From NCBI RefSeq assembly GCF_000302455.1, contig NZ_AMPO01000006.1, positions 1 through 64,000 on the forward strand: DNA of 64,000 nucleotides. The letters are read 5' to 3'. The DNA comes from Methanobacterium formicicum DSM 3637 (lineage in GTDB: Archaea > Methanobacteriota > Methanobacteria > Methanobacteriales > Methanobacteriaceae). The position numbers and the translations under genes are program-made. Under the pieces are notes generated by a model, which made no database searches, was not told the origin of the DNA, and saw only the letters and a list, made by a program, of their open reading frames with translations. Of the stretch, positions 1 through 13,151 are shown one piece after another (position 1 is the first letter of the stretch; each line of letters opens with the position of its first letter).

Positions 1-99
1 GATCTAAAACCATACACACCATCCTTTGATCGGGTGAAGGAAGTTGAGATCCCAGTATGGTTATCGTTCTTATGGCCACAGTGGAAAGGAGAATATTAA
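1..99 (+). CDS. C-terminal end of an unidentified protein (partial)
   Basis: An open frame runs from the window edge to a TAA ending at 99 and encodes the last 32 residues of a protein ending in PQWKGEY. The tail is rich in Trp and Pro. I do not recognise the family. The 200 bases downstream contain a strong ribosome-site-like AGGAGGTG near 202-209 with no convincing reading frame behind it. Confidence 0.45.
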   Translation, partial: DLKPYTPSFDRVKEVEIPVWLSFLWPQWKGEY

Positions 100-307
100 C
101 CCAAATAAGAAAACTAAGACAAACCAACACTATTAAACCTAACTATCTCACCGTAATTTAATTAATGGGAGTTTATCCGTTAATCTACCTATCAAGAATA
201 ATAAGGAGGTGGTAACAAATTAATTATCATTAAATTTTATCAAAACTGCAGTATCATAGTTAGTGAGTATTGCAGATTATCTACTACAAAAAAAGGACTG
301 AAAAAAA

Positions 308-844
308 ATGAACACTCTCCCGGACCAGCCAAAACCCCAGAAGATTAAGATAACCGAAGAAATAAGTTTAAAATTAGTTGGTTGCGTTTATTATGGAGAT
401 CCTTTTCATTCCAATAGGGAATGGAGTTCAAAAAACGAAATTGGAATTTTATGGGGTCGTTTTTATAAGTTATATCAAAGATTTGGAGATTCAATTCTGA
501 AAGAGGCCCTGGGGGATGTAGCGTATGAAGTACACCTGCAACCAGATGATTACCATGAGACTGGGAAATTTTATGTTTATGTGGGAGTTGAGATGAAGAA
601 GCTAGAGGAAATGCCCCTGGAAATGTTCTGCAAGAGTTTACCCCTAACAAAATACGCAGTTTTCACCTTCAAAGGAGAAGATATGTTCAGGGGTGGTGAA
701 TACATCTGGAATGAATGGCTTCCAAATTCAGAGTATGATGAAGCTTATCCCTACATGGCGCTGGCATACCATAAAAACCAGTATAAAGGCATGGAAGATT
801 CTGAATCTAAGGTTGATTTCTACGTTCCTGTTAAAACGAGATGA
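308..844 (+). CDS. GyrI-like / effector-binding-fold small protein
   Basis: A 178-residue soluble protein. Its pattern (VGCVYYGDP near the start, a central segment GRFYKLYQRFG, then YEVHLQPDDYHETGKFYVYVGVE and a C-terminal KVDFYVPVK) matches the GyrI-like small-molecule-binding domain, the effector-binding fold of AraC/MerR-type activators. There is no DNA-binding domain, so it is a stand-alone version. Such proteins bind or hydrolyse small lipophilic compounds; the ligand cannot be told from sequence. The ATG at 308 follows a weak AGGA site. It stands alone, with spacers on both sides. The family call is by pattern only. Confidence 0.6.
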   Translation: MNTLPDQPKPQKIKITEEISLKLVGCVYYGDPFHSNREWSSKNEIGILWGRFYKLYQRFGDSILKEALGDVAYEVHLQPDDYHETGKFYVYVGVEMKKLEEMPLEMFCKSLPLTKYAVFTFKGEDMFRGGEYIWNEWLPNSEYDEAYPYMALAYHKNQYKGMEDSESKVDFYVPVKTR

Positions 845-961
845 GCAGAAATGTTTAAAAACAAAAACATGTTTAAAAACTAATTAAGCTTCTTTATAAG
901 GGGATAAATGACTATCTTCAATCCGGAGATTTTAAATACAAAAACTATTGAGGGGAAATAA

Positions 962-1736
962 ATGGCTGAAGAACTGGAGATAATAACTCTGAATAAGGAT
1001 AACATTGGCACCGAACATATTTGCTGTGCACTGGGTAAATAAAAAGAATCAGAAACGTGCCGGTGTTAAGAAGGCCTGGTTAAAAGATAGATTTGCAGAG
1101 GGCCATACCTTTAAAAAGTTTAATGTTCGGGGCAAAGTGTTCATTGAATACGTCCCTGCAGAATATGCCTGGTTTCCAGTTGAGGCACCAGGCTATAATT
1201 TTATTCAGTGTCTCTGGGCATCTGGCCGGTACAAGGGTAAAGGTTACGGCTCCCAATTACTGGAGGAATCGGAGAAAGATTCCCGGAATAATAATAAAAA
1301 GGGATTGGTAGTAGTAACCGGGCGTAAAAAACTCCCATTTACAGTGGATAAGAAATTCTACCTTAAAAAAGGGTTTGAGATATGCGATGAGGCCCCGCCC
1401 TATTTTGAAATGCTGGTGAAGAAATTCTCTGAAGATGCACCCACACCCCAATTCACAGATAAAGCAAAAAAAGCTGAGATTCCTGGAAAAACTGGATTAA
1501 CCTTTATTTACACGGATATGTGTCCATTTAACGCAGATTATGTTGATATTATGGTTGATGTTGCAATGAAACATGGGTTTCAAACCGAAAAAATCAAGGT
1601 GGAAAGTCTAAAGCAGGCTAAAGACTTACCAACTCCCTTTGGGATTTTCAGTGTTTTTCACAATGGGAAGTTCTTAACACATGAAGTAATGGCAGAAAAA
1701 AAATTTGATAAACTTCTCAATACCATAAAGCCCTGA
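962..1736 (+). pseudogene. GNAT acetyltransferase with YoaP C-terminal domain, frameshifted
   Basis: The start is the ATG at 962 behind GAGGGGAAATA. It reads MAEELEIITLNKDNIGTEHI then CCALG and stops at a TAA at about 1040. The remainder of the protein (NKKNQKRAGVKKAWLKDRF onward) is intact in the next frame through 1736. Removing one A in the AAA at 1036-1038 restores a single protein of about 258 residues. The N-terminal half is a GNAT acetyltransferase (acetyl-CoA loop near ASGRYKGKGYGSQLL) and the C-terminal half, from about residue 155, resembles the YoaP domain of Bacillus and clostridial homologs. A TTG at 1005 could start the long frame, but it would lose the conserved N-terminus and has no ribosome site. 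Either a real +1 mutation or a homopolymer sequencing error. Confidence 0.8.
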
Positions 1737-1834
1737 ATGTTTTTAGGTTTCTGACAGAGCCCCACTTTTTTTGAAATAGAAACTATATTATATTTCACAG
1801 ATAAAAATTATTTTCACAGGAAAAAAATTAGTTA

Positions 1835-3919
1835 ATGGTAATTGGAAATTCACTGAGTAGATCTACTATGGCATCACAACATTCTATTTTGGGCATTATA
1901 TTACTTATTAGTGCCATAATACTTCTTTATTTATCGTTTTACAGCCTAAAGAAGCGTTCATCTAATTTATACTTTTATTTTTCCCTTCTGACTTTATCTG
2001 TATTTTTATGGTGCTTGGGTTCGGCCATGGAATTTTTCAGTCTAGAGATGTGGGCCAAAATATTCTGGATAAAAATCAGTTACATTGGAGTGGCTACCGC
2101 TGCACCGTTATGGTTTATTGTAATATTGGAATACGCACAACACGAAAAATACCTTAAACCAAAATATATTGGGATGTTAATGGTTTTACCCCTGGTTATC
2201 ATCCTCCTGGCATTTACCAATGATTTACATGGACTCATCTGGCCCAGCATCACCCCAGTTTCCAGTGTGACTGGTTCACCATTAATCTACGCCCATGGAG
2301 TGGCATTCTGGGTGAACATTGCCTACAGTTTCATACTCATAATCCTGGGATTAGTAGTCCTGTTAAGACTCTTAATGAAATCCCCCCGGGTATACCATAC
2401 CCAAATATTGATCCTGATTACAAGTGGGGTGATACCACTATTTTTCAGTGTCCTCTACAACACGGATATACTTGGCATCCCTGGACTGGATATAACTCCA
2501 TTTGGGTTAACTATTTCTGGACTACTACTGGCAGTATCAATTTTTAAATTTTCTCTACTGGGTATAAGGCCCATTGCCTATGAAAAACTCTTTGAAACAA
2601 TAAAAAATGGGTTCATGGTTTTTGATACCAACGGCACATTAATCGATGTTAACCCTGCTGCAGAAATGATTGGAATAACTGAAGATGATGTGGGGAAACA
2701 GGCAACAGATTTACTGGATAAATTCCCTGAATTAAAAGAGTTTTACCATACAGCTGGTGAAGAAAAAACAATATATGTGGGTGATCCATTCAACCGGTGG
2801 ATCAGGATGCAGATCACATTCCTCTATGATAAAAATGAATTCAAAGGACGATTATTAACAATTCAGGATATAAGTAAACTTAAAAGAGCTGAAAAAGATT
2901 ATATTGACAGTGAAGAACGTTATAAGAATTTATCTGAACTTTCACCCGATGCAATTCTGGTGGTTATGGGTGAGAAGATCGTTTTCGCCAACAAGGCTTC
3001 CGCCACTATATTTGGCATGGAAAATCCTCAAGATCTTTTAGATAAAAATCTTTTCAGTTTCTACTCTCCTGATTCGGTGGAAACTTCTAAAAAACGGTTA
3101 CATGAAGTTTTCGTTGAAAATAAAACTTTAGATTTCATTGAAGAAAAAATCATATCTCTCGATGGCCAACATAAGGATATTGAAGTTGGTGATGCCCCAA
3201 TAAACTATAATGGTCAACGAGCGGTTCAGATCGTGGCCAGGGATATTAGCCAGCGGAAAAAACTGGAGGAAGAACTGAAAAAATCCTTAAAAGAAAAGGA
3301 TCTGATGATGAAGGAGATCCACCACCGCGTTAAAAATAATCTAATGGTTATCCAGAGTCTTCTTAACCTGCAATCACGGTATATTAAGGATACAGATGCC
3401 AGGGATATTTTTAAAGATAGTCAAAACCGTGCCAAGTCCATGGCCATGATACATGAAAGCCTTTACCAGTCCAGTGATCTTAAACGGATAGAATTCAGTG
3501 GATACATTACCACTCTGGCCAATAACCTTTTCTACAGTTATGCCGCTGATCCTGAACGGGTGAAGATGAGTGTTAATGTTGATGAGGTTATGCTGGATAT
3601 AAACACTGCCATTCCCCTGGGACTCATTTTAACCGAACTGATATCCAACTGTTTAAAGTACGCATTTCCAGATGAGGAAAGTGGTGAAATAAAGGTTGAC
3701 TTCCATTCTGATACTGATGATGGTACAAATAAATTTAGATTAACAGTCAGTGATAATGGAGTTGGTCTCCCACCAGACTTTGACCCCCAAAAATCTGATT
3801 CACTGGGGATAATGCTCATCTACAGTTTATCTGAACAGATCGGTGCTGAAATCAAACTGGACACCAGTAAGGGAACCAAGTTCGACATAACCTTTGAAGA
3901 AAAGCTGGATCATTCTTAA
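1835..3919 (+). CDS. 7TM-PAS-PAS sensor histidine kinase (HisKA_2 type)
   Basis: A 694-residue membrane sensor kinase. Residues about 20-240 carry seven hydrophobic segments (histidine-kinase 7TM N-terminal domain type). Two PAS domains follow (about 250-350 and 355-470). A HisKA_2 dimerisation motif EIHHRVKNN has its candidate phospho-histidines at 496/497. A HATPase domain follows, with N box ELISNCLKYAFP and G1 box DNGVGLP. This architecture is common in Methanobacterium. No response regulator lies next to it, so its partner is elsewhere. An alternative in-frame ATG at 1868 would trim the first 11 residues without touching a domain. The signal sensed is unknown. Confidence 0.9.
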   Translation: MVIGNSLSRSTMASQHSILGIILLISAIILLYLSFYSLKKRSSNLYFYFSLLTLSVFLWCLGSAMEFFSLEMWAKIFWIKISYIGVATAAPLWFIVILEYAQHEKYLKPKYIGMLMVLPLVIILLAFTNDLHGLIWPSITPVSSVTGSPLIYAHGVAFWVNIAYSFILIILGLVVLLRLLMKSPRVYHTQILILITSGVIPLFFSVLYNTDILGIPGLDITPFGLTISGLLLAVSIFKFSLLGIRPIAYEKLFETIKNGFMVFDTNGTLIDVNPAAEMIGITEDDVGKQATDLLDKFPELKEFYHTAGEEKTIYVGDPFNRWIRMQITFLYDKNEFKGRLLTIQDISKLKRAEKDYIDSEERYKNLSELSPDAILVVMGEKIVFANKASATIFGMENPQDLLDKNLFSFYSPDSVETSKKRLHEVFVENKTLDFIEEKIISLDGQHKDIEVGDAPINYNGQRAVQIVARDISQRKKLEEELKKSLKEKDLMMKEIHHRVKNNLMVIQSLLNLQSRYIKDTDARDIFKDSQNRAKSMAMIHESLYQSSDLKRIEFSGYITTLANNLFYSYAADPERVKMSVNVDEVMLDINTAIPLGLILTELISNCLKYAFPDEESGEIKVDFHSDTDDGTNKFRLTVSDNGVGLPPDFDPQKSDSLGIMLIYSLSEQIGAEIKLDTSKGTKFDITFEEKLDHS

Positions 3920-3972
3920 GCATTGATGAAGTTTTTTACTAAAATTGCTTTTGATTTTATGCCCCTGAACAC

Positions 3973-5062
<1,090 letters not shown>

Positions 5063-5073
5063 AGGTGTAAAAG

Positions 5074-5784
5074 ATGTTTTTTGATTTTCATATTCATGGT
5101 GGTCCTGAACTGGCCCTAGATGCTGGAAACATAGGATACCATGGAGTAGGGTTGACTGTCTATTCCCGAGATTGTATCAATAAACCCGAAACCCTTAAAA
5201 ACCTGCGTAAAAGCATCAGTGACCTGAATGAAGATAAGGATGATCACATTTCTATCCAGATATGTGTGGAGATAGAGGCCAAAAATCAGGAAGACCTTAA
5301 AAAACAGGTACAGAAATTTCGAAAGAAGGCCGATGTCATTCTGGTCCATGGTGGTGACCTTAAAATAAACAGAGCAGCCACCGAAGATCCACGTGTTGAT
5401 ATCCTGAGCCACCCCTATCGCAGCCGTTTTGATAGTGGTATTAACCATGTTTTGGCAGTTAAAGCTGCTGAAAACAGTGTTGCGATAGAAATAAACCTGA
5501 AATATCTCCTTTTAACTCGTCCAAACCAGCAATACAGGGTTTTAAATCAGTTCCGGCAGATTATGAAGTTGCATCGTAAATACGAGGTACCGGTAATAAT
5601 CACCAGTGACACCAGTTCATTCTATGGGCTGCGTAACCCGCGAGATATCATGGCACTGTCAGCCTGTTTTGGAATGACCAAGGATGAAGCCTTCAATGCA
5701 TTGTCCAAAACTCCACAGGAAATTATCTACAGAAATACAATAAGAGATGATATCATAGTTCCAGGGGCACGTTTGGTAAAATAA
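5074..5784 (+). CDS. rnp3: Ribonuclease P protein component 3 (Rpp30)
   Basis: A 236-residue PHP-like TIM-barrel protein. MFFDFHIHGG at the N-terminus, VILVHGGDLKINRAA and DILSHPYRSRFDSGINHVLA are the Rpp30 signature segments. Rpp30 pairs with Pop5 to form a subcomplex that activates the catalytic RNA of archaeal RNase P for 5' tRNA maturation. The partner gene rnp2 follows 188 bases downstream, across a spacer of degenerate repeats. Length is typical of the family. The ATG at 5074 has an upstream AAAGGTG ribosome site. Confidence 0.95.
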   Translation: MFFDFHIHGGPELALDAGNIGYHGVGLTVYSRDCINKPETLKNLRKSISDLNEDKDDHISIQICVEIEAKNQEDLKKQVQKFRKKADVILVHGGDLKINRAATEDPRVDILSHPYRSRFDSGINHVLAVKAAENSVAIEINLKYLLLTRPNQQYRVLNQFRQIMKLHRKYEVPVIITSDTSSFYGLRNPRDIMALSACFGMTKDEAFNALSKTPQEIIYRNTIRDDIIVPGARLVK

Positions 5785-5972
5785 TTAAATATACCGGGAT
5801 TTATTTATCTAAAATAATAAATTAATGAATTAACCTGACTAAACTCAGAATTAACTACATTAAATTTCAGAATCATTGATAAACTTAAAATTTAACTAAA
5901 TTTAGAATTCTGATATTTATTAAACCCAGAATTTACTGGACTAAACTCAAATATACGGAGATATAAGAGTTT

Positions 5973-6371
5973 ATGAAACTTAAAATATTACCCACGCACC
6001 TTAGGGATAAGAAAAGATACCTGGCATTTGAGGCTTTTTCAGAAATCCCTCTACAACGGGATGATGTAATATCCCTGGTTACAGAGTCATCTTTAAACCT
6101 TTACGGGGCATGTGGGACCAGCCAACTGGGATTATGGGTGGTGAAAGTGTGGAACTGTCCTGATACTGGTAGTTGTTATCCTGTAAATGGAAAACACGTG
6201 GTTAAGGGAATCATCCGATGTAAAAGGGAAGAATTAGACCGAGCCCGAGCAGTTCTTCCTACCATAACTAAATTCCACGGGAAAAATGTGGTTTTTCACA
6301 CTCTTGGAATTTCAGGAACCATCAAGGCAGCTATAACAAACTTTATTAAATTGAAGGCAGCAGATGAGTAA
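5973..6371 (+). CDS. rnp2: Ribonuclease P protein component 2 (Pop5)
   Basis: A 132-residue protein beginning MKLKILPTHLRDKKRYLAFE. It has the Pop5/Rpp14 pattern, including LYGACGTSQLGLWVVKVW and GIIRCKREELDRARAVLP. It is the partner of Rpp30 in archaeal RNase P. The spacer before it (5785-5972) is AT-rich and consists of loosely repeated AAACTCAGAATT/AAATTTAGAATT-like units, with no other gene. The ATG is preceded by an ACGGAGATATAAG region providing the ribosome site. Confidence 0.93.
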   Translation: MKLKILPTHLRDKKRYLAFEAFSEIPLQRDDVISLVTESSLNLYGACGTSQLGLWVVKVWNCPDTGSCYPVNGKHVVKGIIRCKREELDRARAVLPTITKFHGKNVVFHTLGISGTIKAAITNFIKLKAADE

Positions 6372-6444
6372 AATGTATAAATGGTTTTATTAACTTCTAA
6401 ACCAATATTTTATTGAAGTTCATTATTTTATCAAAAAATTTAAA

Positions 6445-7213
<769 letters not shown>

Positions 7214-7216
7214 TTC

Positions 7217-7912
7217 ATGATCACCCTGGAAAATGCAGTAATAGCCCGCCTGGAATACTACGGGGAACGGTTTGAGATCCTGGTGGATCCGGATCTGGCA
7301 TCTGATTTTAAAAGGGGAGACGATATCCAAATTGAAGAGATACTGGCTGTTGAAGAGGTTTTCAAGGATGCTAAAAAGGGGGATAAAGCATCGGAAGAGG
7401 CTATGAACAAAGCCTTTGAAACAACTGATCCCCTGGAAGCCGCTGTAATCATCATCCGCAAAGGGCAGGTCCAACTCACCGCCCAACAACGGAGGGATAT
7501 GCAGGAGGATAAGAGAAGGATGGTCGTGGCAAAAATATCCCGCGAAGCCATAAATCCTCAAACAAAACTCCCCCACCCTGCTAGAAGGATTGAAATAGCC
7601 ATGGAAGAGGCTAAAGTCCGGATAGATCCCTTTAAGAGTGTGGATGAGCAGGTAAATATCACTCTAAAAGCCATCCGTAAGTTAATACCCATAAGGCTTG
7701 AAAAAGTGAAAGTAGCCATCCACATACCTGGAGAGGATACTGGACGGGTTTATGGAGTTATACCTGAATTCGGGAAAACCATAAAAGAAGAATGGCAACA
7801 GGACGGATCATGGGTTGCTGTAGTGGAAATCCCTGGTGGTATGCAGGAAGGTTTCTATCAAAAACTCTCCGAGATTACCCATGGACAGGTTGAATCCAAA
7901 CTCTTAAAATAA
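7217..7912 (+). CDS. sdo1: SBDS family ribosome maturation protein
   Basis: A 231-residue ortholog of the Shwachman-Bodian-Diamond protein, which assists late 50S maturation and release of aIF6. The N-terminal FYSH domain (ENAVIARLEYYGERFEILVD) contains the conserved SBDS motif. A central helical domain (AKISREAINPQTKLPHPARR) and a C-terminal ferredoxin-like domain (VKVAIHIPGEDTGRVYGVI) follow. Start ATG is 3 bases after the psmA stop, so the two are translated together. Next in the cluster come the exosome genes, the usual archaeal order. Confidence 0.95.
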   Translation: MITLENAVIARLEYYGERFEILVDPDLASDFKRGDDIQIEEILAVEEVFKDAKKGDKASEEAMNKAFETTDPLEAAVIIIRKGQVQLTAQQRRDMQEDKRRMVVAKISREAINPQTKLPHPARRIEIAMEEAKVRIDPFKSVDEQVNITLKAIRKLIPIRLEKVKVAIHIPGEDTGRVYGVIPEFGKTIKEEWQQDGSWVAVVEIPGGMQEGFYQKLSEITHGQVESKLLK

Positions 7913-7928
7913 AACTTCTTTAGCCTAA

Positions 7929-9440
<1,512 letters not shown>

Positions 9441-9441
9441 G

Positions 9442-10242
9442 ATGGTACAAAGCATAGTTCCAGAGATCATAAGGGAAAGTGTTGCTAACCTCATCAAGAA
9501 CGGAGAAAGAGCAGACGGAAGAGCCCTGGACCAGTACCGGGAAGTGACAATTGAAACCGGTGTCATTAAAAAAGCAGAAGGTTCCGCCCGGGTTAAAATA
9601 GGTAACACCCAGATAATAGTGGGTGCCAAACCCCAGATCGGTGAACCATTCCCTGACACACCCAACGTGGGTGTTTTAATAACCAACTCTGAACTCGTAC
9701 CCATGGCAGCCCCTAACTTCGAAGCAGGACCTCCCAATGAAACTTCAGTGGAACTGTCCAGAGTAACCGACCGCTGTGTAAGGGAAGGGAAAGTAGTGGA
9801 CCTGGAAAAACTGGTCATCATCCCTGGAAAGAAAGTCTGGATGATATTCCTGGACCTGCACGTAATTGATTACGATGGCAACCTCATGGATGCCGCAGTT
9901 CTGGGTAGTGTAGCTGCCCTGATGAATACCAAAATCCCAAGCACAACCATTGAGGATGATGAAGTTGTAATTGACTATGAAACCATGGTTCCAATTCCAA
10001 TCGCAGAACAACCCCTCATGTGCACCCTGGCCAAGATCGGTGGAGAACTAGTGGCAGATCCTTCCCTGGAAGAAGATGATGTCCTGGATGCCAGAATATC
10101 CATAGGTGTGCGAGTCGATGGAAGTATCTGCGCCATGCAAAAAGGTGGATCAGTACCACTCACACGTGAAGAAATTTTGAAAGCTGTTAAAATAGCTCAA
10201 ACCAAGACTAAAGAACTTCGTGAGTTCATCCCCAAAGCATAA
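9442..10242 (+). CDS. rrp42: Exosome complex subunit Rrp42
   Basis: A 266-residue RNase PH-fold subunit, catalytically inactive on its own, that alternates with Rrp41 in the hexameric ring. It begins MVQSIVPEIIRESVANLIKN and contains GERADGRALDQYREVTIETG and the PNFEAGPPNETSVELSRV loop. I chose the ATG at 9442 over the GTG at 9433 because GGTGATT (9432-9438) serves as its ribosome site inside the end of rrp41. The two genes are one base apart. Confidence 0.95.
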   Translation: MVQSIVPEIIRESVANLIKNGERADGRALDQYREVTIETGVIKKAEGSARVKIGNTQIIVGAKPQIGEPFPDTPNVGVLITNSELVPMAAPNFEAGPPNETSVELSRVTDRCVREGKVVDLEKLVIIPGKKVWMIFLDLHVIDYDGNLMDAAVLGSVAALMNTKIPSTTIEDDEVVIDYETMVPIPIAEQPLMCTLAKIGGELVADPSLEEDDVLDARISIGVRVDGSICAMQKGGSVPLTREEILKAVKIAQTKTKELREFIPKA

Positions 10243-10275
10243 CTTGAGCAGATAAATTTGATCTTAAAAAAAGGA

Positions 10276-10371
10276 GAATCTTTGGTTTAATTAAAGAATC
10301 TTTGGTTTAATGGAAGAGTCTTTGGTTAAATAGAATGAATCTTTGGTTAAATTGAAGAGCCTTCGGTTAGT
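10276..10371 (+). repeat. Five degenerate tandem units, period about 20 bp
   Basis: Units of the form GAATCTTTGGTTTAA start at 10276, 10296, 10316, 10337 and 10356. The first two are identical over 15 bases and the last is diverged. They fill the gap between rrp42 and rpl37ae. No hairpin or reading frame explains them. Confidence 0.85.
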
Positions 10372-10506
10372 TAAGAATTTTCAAATAAAAAAAATTCATA
10401 AGATCAAAAAAGTTTATACAGCGTAACTAACATAGTACAGTGACCAGGTAATTTGGATGAATAAACATCCGGATTCCTTTCATTTTAAAAAAATAACAAA
10501 CTAACA

Positions 10507-10787
<281 letters not shown>

Positions 10788-10919
10788 TTGTATAAATGTG
10801 ATAAATGTGGTACACTGGTAGATATCAAAGGTTACACAGAATCCAAGTGTCCCAGCTGCCGTTACCGGATACTCTTCAAGGAGATCCCCCCGGTCAGGCG
10901 ACAAGTACAAGCCAGATAA
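10788..10919 (+). CDS. rpoP: DNA-directed RNA polymerase subunit P (Rpb12-like)
   Basis: A 43-residue zinc-binding protein reading MYKCDKCGTLVDIKGYTESK, then CPSCRYRILFKEIPPVRRQV and QAR. It has the CxxC...CxxC ribbon and basic tail of archaeal RNA polymerase subunit P. The start is a TTG at 10788 immediately after the L37Ae TAA, with GGAGG at 10776-10780 inside the L37Ae end as its ribosome site. It is encoded as the second gene of the pair and is essential for polymerase assembly and open complex formation in archaea. Confidence 0.93.
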   Translation: MYKCDKCGTLVDIKGYTESKCPSCRYRILFKEIPPVRRQVQAR

Positions 10920-10957
10920 AATCTTGTAGATGGGCATCTTTAACAGATTCCATCAGG

Positions 10958-11054
10958 ATTCTATCCCTTTAGATTTTATCCCTAGGATTTTATCCCTTCA
11001 AGATTTTATCCTTTAAGATTTTATCACTAGAATTTTATCCTAAAGATTCTATTA
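10958..11054 (+). repeat. About seven degenerate units GATTTTATCCCT, period 14-16 bp
   Basis: Units begin near 10958, 10973, 10987, 11003, 11018, 11032 and 11046. A further AT-rich zone at 11090-11200 repeats TTTAGATCTCT twice and then its inverted form AGAGATCTT twice. Together they fill the 316-base spacer between rpoP and the Brix gene, which has no reading frame. Confidence 0.8.
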
Positions 11055-11235
11055 AATATAATAGGGTGCCTTAAATATCTTTAAAATACCATTTGGATTT
11101 TTTAGATCTCTTTAAAGTTCATAGGATTGTTTTAGATCTCTATATCCATCATATATTTTATCAGAGATCTTTTTTAATCAGAGATCTTATTTAAATCCCT
11201 ATATTCCTTGATCCCAATCATATTCTGGTTATTTC

Positions 11236-11760
11236 ATGTTAATTACCACTTCCCGAAAACCATCCCAGAGGACCCGAACATTCTGCCGAGGTCTTGAACG
11301 AGTATTAAAAGCTCGCTGCGTAAACCGTGGTAAAATGAGCCTCAGGGATGTCTTTTTAAAGGCAAAGGAAATGGAAACCGACAGGGTGGCTGTGGTATTT
11401 GAAAGAAACGGAAACCCCAACCGGATGGATTTCTACCAGGATGGAGAACTATTCATCAGTCTACTGATAACCGTGGACTTTTCCCTCCCCAAGGGAAGAA
11501 TGGAAAAGGATAACCTCTGCATCCGCTGTGAAGTGGATGAGTTAAAAGATCTATCCACGGAAATATTTGCAATTCCCCCTGAAGATTCCATAACGGATTT
11601 GCAGGGGAAAAATCATGATTGCAACCTTCTACTCATCAGAACCAGCAAACAGAAATCCAGACCTTTAATTGAATTTTTCGATGGAAAAGGCCAGGCCACT
11701 GGGCCACGCATTTACCTTCAGGAATGGAAACTAGCAGGTGATGAGGATAAAAGCTCTTAA
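11236..11760 (+). CDS. Brix domain ribosome-biogenesis protein
   Basis: A 174-residue single Brix-domain protein. It starts MLITTSRKPSQRTRTFCRGL, the characteristic archaeal Brix opening, and contains ARCVNRGKMSLRDVFLKAKE and the strand pattern VAVVFERNGNPNRMDFYQDG. Eukaryotic relatives (Imp4, Rpf2, Brx1) act in rRNA processing. The 3' end overlaps the Pcc1 gene by 20 bases, which points to one transcript. A stand-alone Brix protein in this cluster is the usual arrangement in Methanobacteriales. Confidence 0.9.
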   Translation: MLITTSRKPSQRTRTFCRGLERVLKARCVNRGKMSLRDVFLKAKEMETDRVAVVFERNGNPNRMDFYQDGELFISLLITVDFSLPKGRMEKDNLCIRCEVDELKDLSTEIFAIPPEDSITDLQGKNHDCNLLLIRTSKQKSRPLIEFFDGKGQATGPRIYLQEWKLAGDEDKSS

Positions 11761-12013
11761 ACAGGTTGAAAGTCGGATTGAACTTGAATTTCCATCATCT
11801 AGTGATGCAGAAATCGTTCTTCGGGCTATTGAACCAGAAATCAGTGGATCACCCTCGGAGCGAACCAGTACTGAGATTGAATCTGAGGGTAACATTCTAA
11901 AGATCTCAATCACTGCACAGGACACAACATCCCTTAGAGCATCCCTGAATTCATACCTGAGATGGGTAATGCTTTCCAACGAGATCCTAGAATTAAAAAA
12001 TTTAAAGAATTAA
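11741..12013 (+). CDS. pcc1: KEOPS complex subunit Pcc1
   Basis: A 90-residue protein, MRIKALKQVESRIELEFPSS then SDAEIVLRAIEPE. The SARGSYLRWV-type end of the family is seen here as SLRASLNSYLRWVMLSNEIL. Pcc1 is the dimerising subunit of KEOPS, which makes t6A37 on tRNA with Kae1/Bud32/Cgi121. I placed the start at the ATG at 11741, next to a GTG at 11738; the ribosome site GCAGGTGATGAGG covers both. It overlaps the Brix gene. Confidence 0.9.
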   Translation: MRIKALKQVESRIELEFPSSSDAEIVLRAIEPEISGSPSERTSTEIESEGNILKISITAQDTTSLRASLNSYLRWVMLSNEILELKNLKN

Positions 12014-12227
12014 AAACATTGAATATTCAGGAAGTTATTAAATTAAATAGAAGTTCATTGAATTAAATGATCATAAGTTATTCAATCAACTGATCTTAAA
12101 TTACCAATATTCAATTAAATGATCGAAATTATTCAATTAGCTGATCCTAAATTACCAATAGTAATTAATGGTCATAAAAATTACTGATCATAGACTTATA
12201 CTTAGTTACAATATTAGAGGTGAAAAT

Positions 12228-12587
<360 letters not shown>

Positions 12588-12669
12588 GGTCGCTAACTAA
12601 TGTTAGTATCTTAAATGGGGCCAATTACTGTTGATTGGTACCCTACCCTAAGTTACAGAGGTTTAAAGT

Positions 12670-12939
12670 TTGAAAACATTAACCGACCCTGAAATGGAGA
12701 AAATATCCGAAGCTGCAGCAATAGCTGCAGAAAACTATATTTTTTCCAAAGTCTCAAAAAAAGAAGTCCAGGATATGGAGTTAAGAGTTGAATTCAACCA
12801 AGAAGATGGTCTTGATGTTGATGTAGAAGTAGAACTCTTCCTGGATGAACTTTGCAAAGCAGATGACAACCTGGCTGATGAAGCTGCACAGGTTGCTCTG
12901 GAAGAGATTGATAGACAGGTTGAGAAGTTCACAGAATAA
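12670..12939 (+). CDS. DUF3194 protein (archaeal, prefoldin-linked)
   Basis: An 89-residue acidic protein starting at a TTG (12670), with the ribosome site AGAGG 10 bases upstream. It reads MKTLTDPEMEKISEAAAIAA and ends EEIDRQVEKFTE. The pattern and its place after prefoldin beta match the DUF3194 family, which is conserved in methanogens and of unknown function. It is the last gene of the information-processing cluster. Confidence 0.8.
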   Translation: MKTLTDPEMEKISEAAAIAAENYIFSKVSKKEVQDMELRVEFNQEDGLDVDVEVELFLDELCKADDNLADEAAQVALEEIDRQVEKFTE

Positions 12940-13081
12940 CTTCCACTCCCCTTTTTTATCAAGATCCTTTTATTTTAATCAGGATTCTTTTTTATAGATT
13001 CAATTAACTCATTTTTTGATTTAAAAATATCACATTTTAAATATCTAATTCAATACTCTGCCTTTATCTTTTCCCAAAAAA

Positions 13082-13122
13082 TTATATACTATGTACCATA
13101 CAGTATTGTGTAACATATGTTA
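13082..13122 (+). promoter_or_regulatory. padR-fsr promoter with palindromic operator
   Basis: A TATA-like TTATATA lies at 13082-13088 and a perfect 12-base palindrome TAACATATGTTA at 13111-13122, at the expected transcription start about 25 bases downstream. A looser pair ATACT/AGTAT flanks 13086-13106. This layout fits autorepression by the PadR protein encoded just downstream; that is inference. Confidence 0.55.
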
Positions 13123-13151
13123 TTGTAACTGGTATAGTGAGGAATATGAAA

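Noticed and set aside
201..210. Strong AGGAGGTG ribosome-like site
   Set aside because: No start codon with an open frame follows at a usable distance; it may be chance or a relic.
3922..3968. TGATGA and CTGA boxes that could form a C/D box sRNA
   Set aside because: The internal D' and C' boxes are missing and the ends do not pair, so the match is most likely chance in AT-rich DNA.
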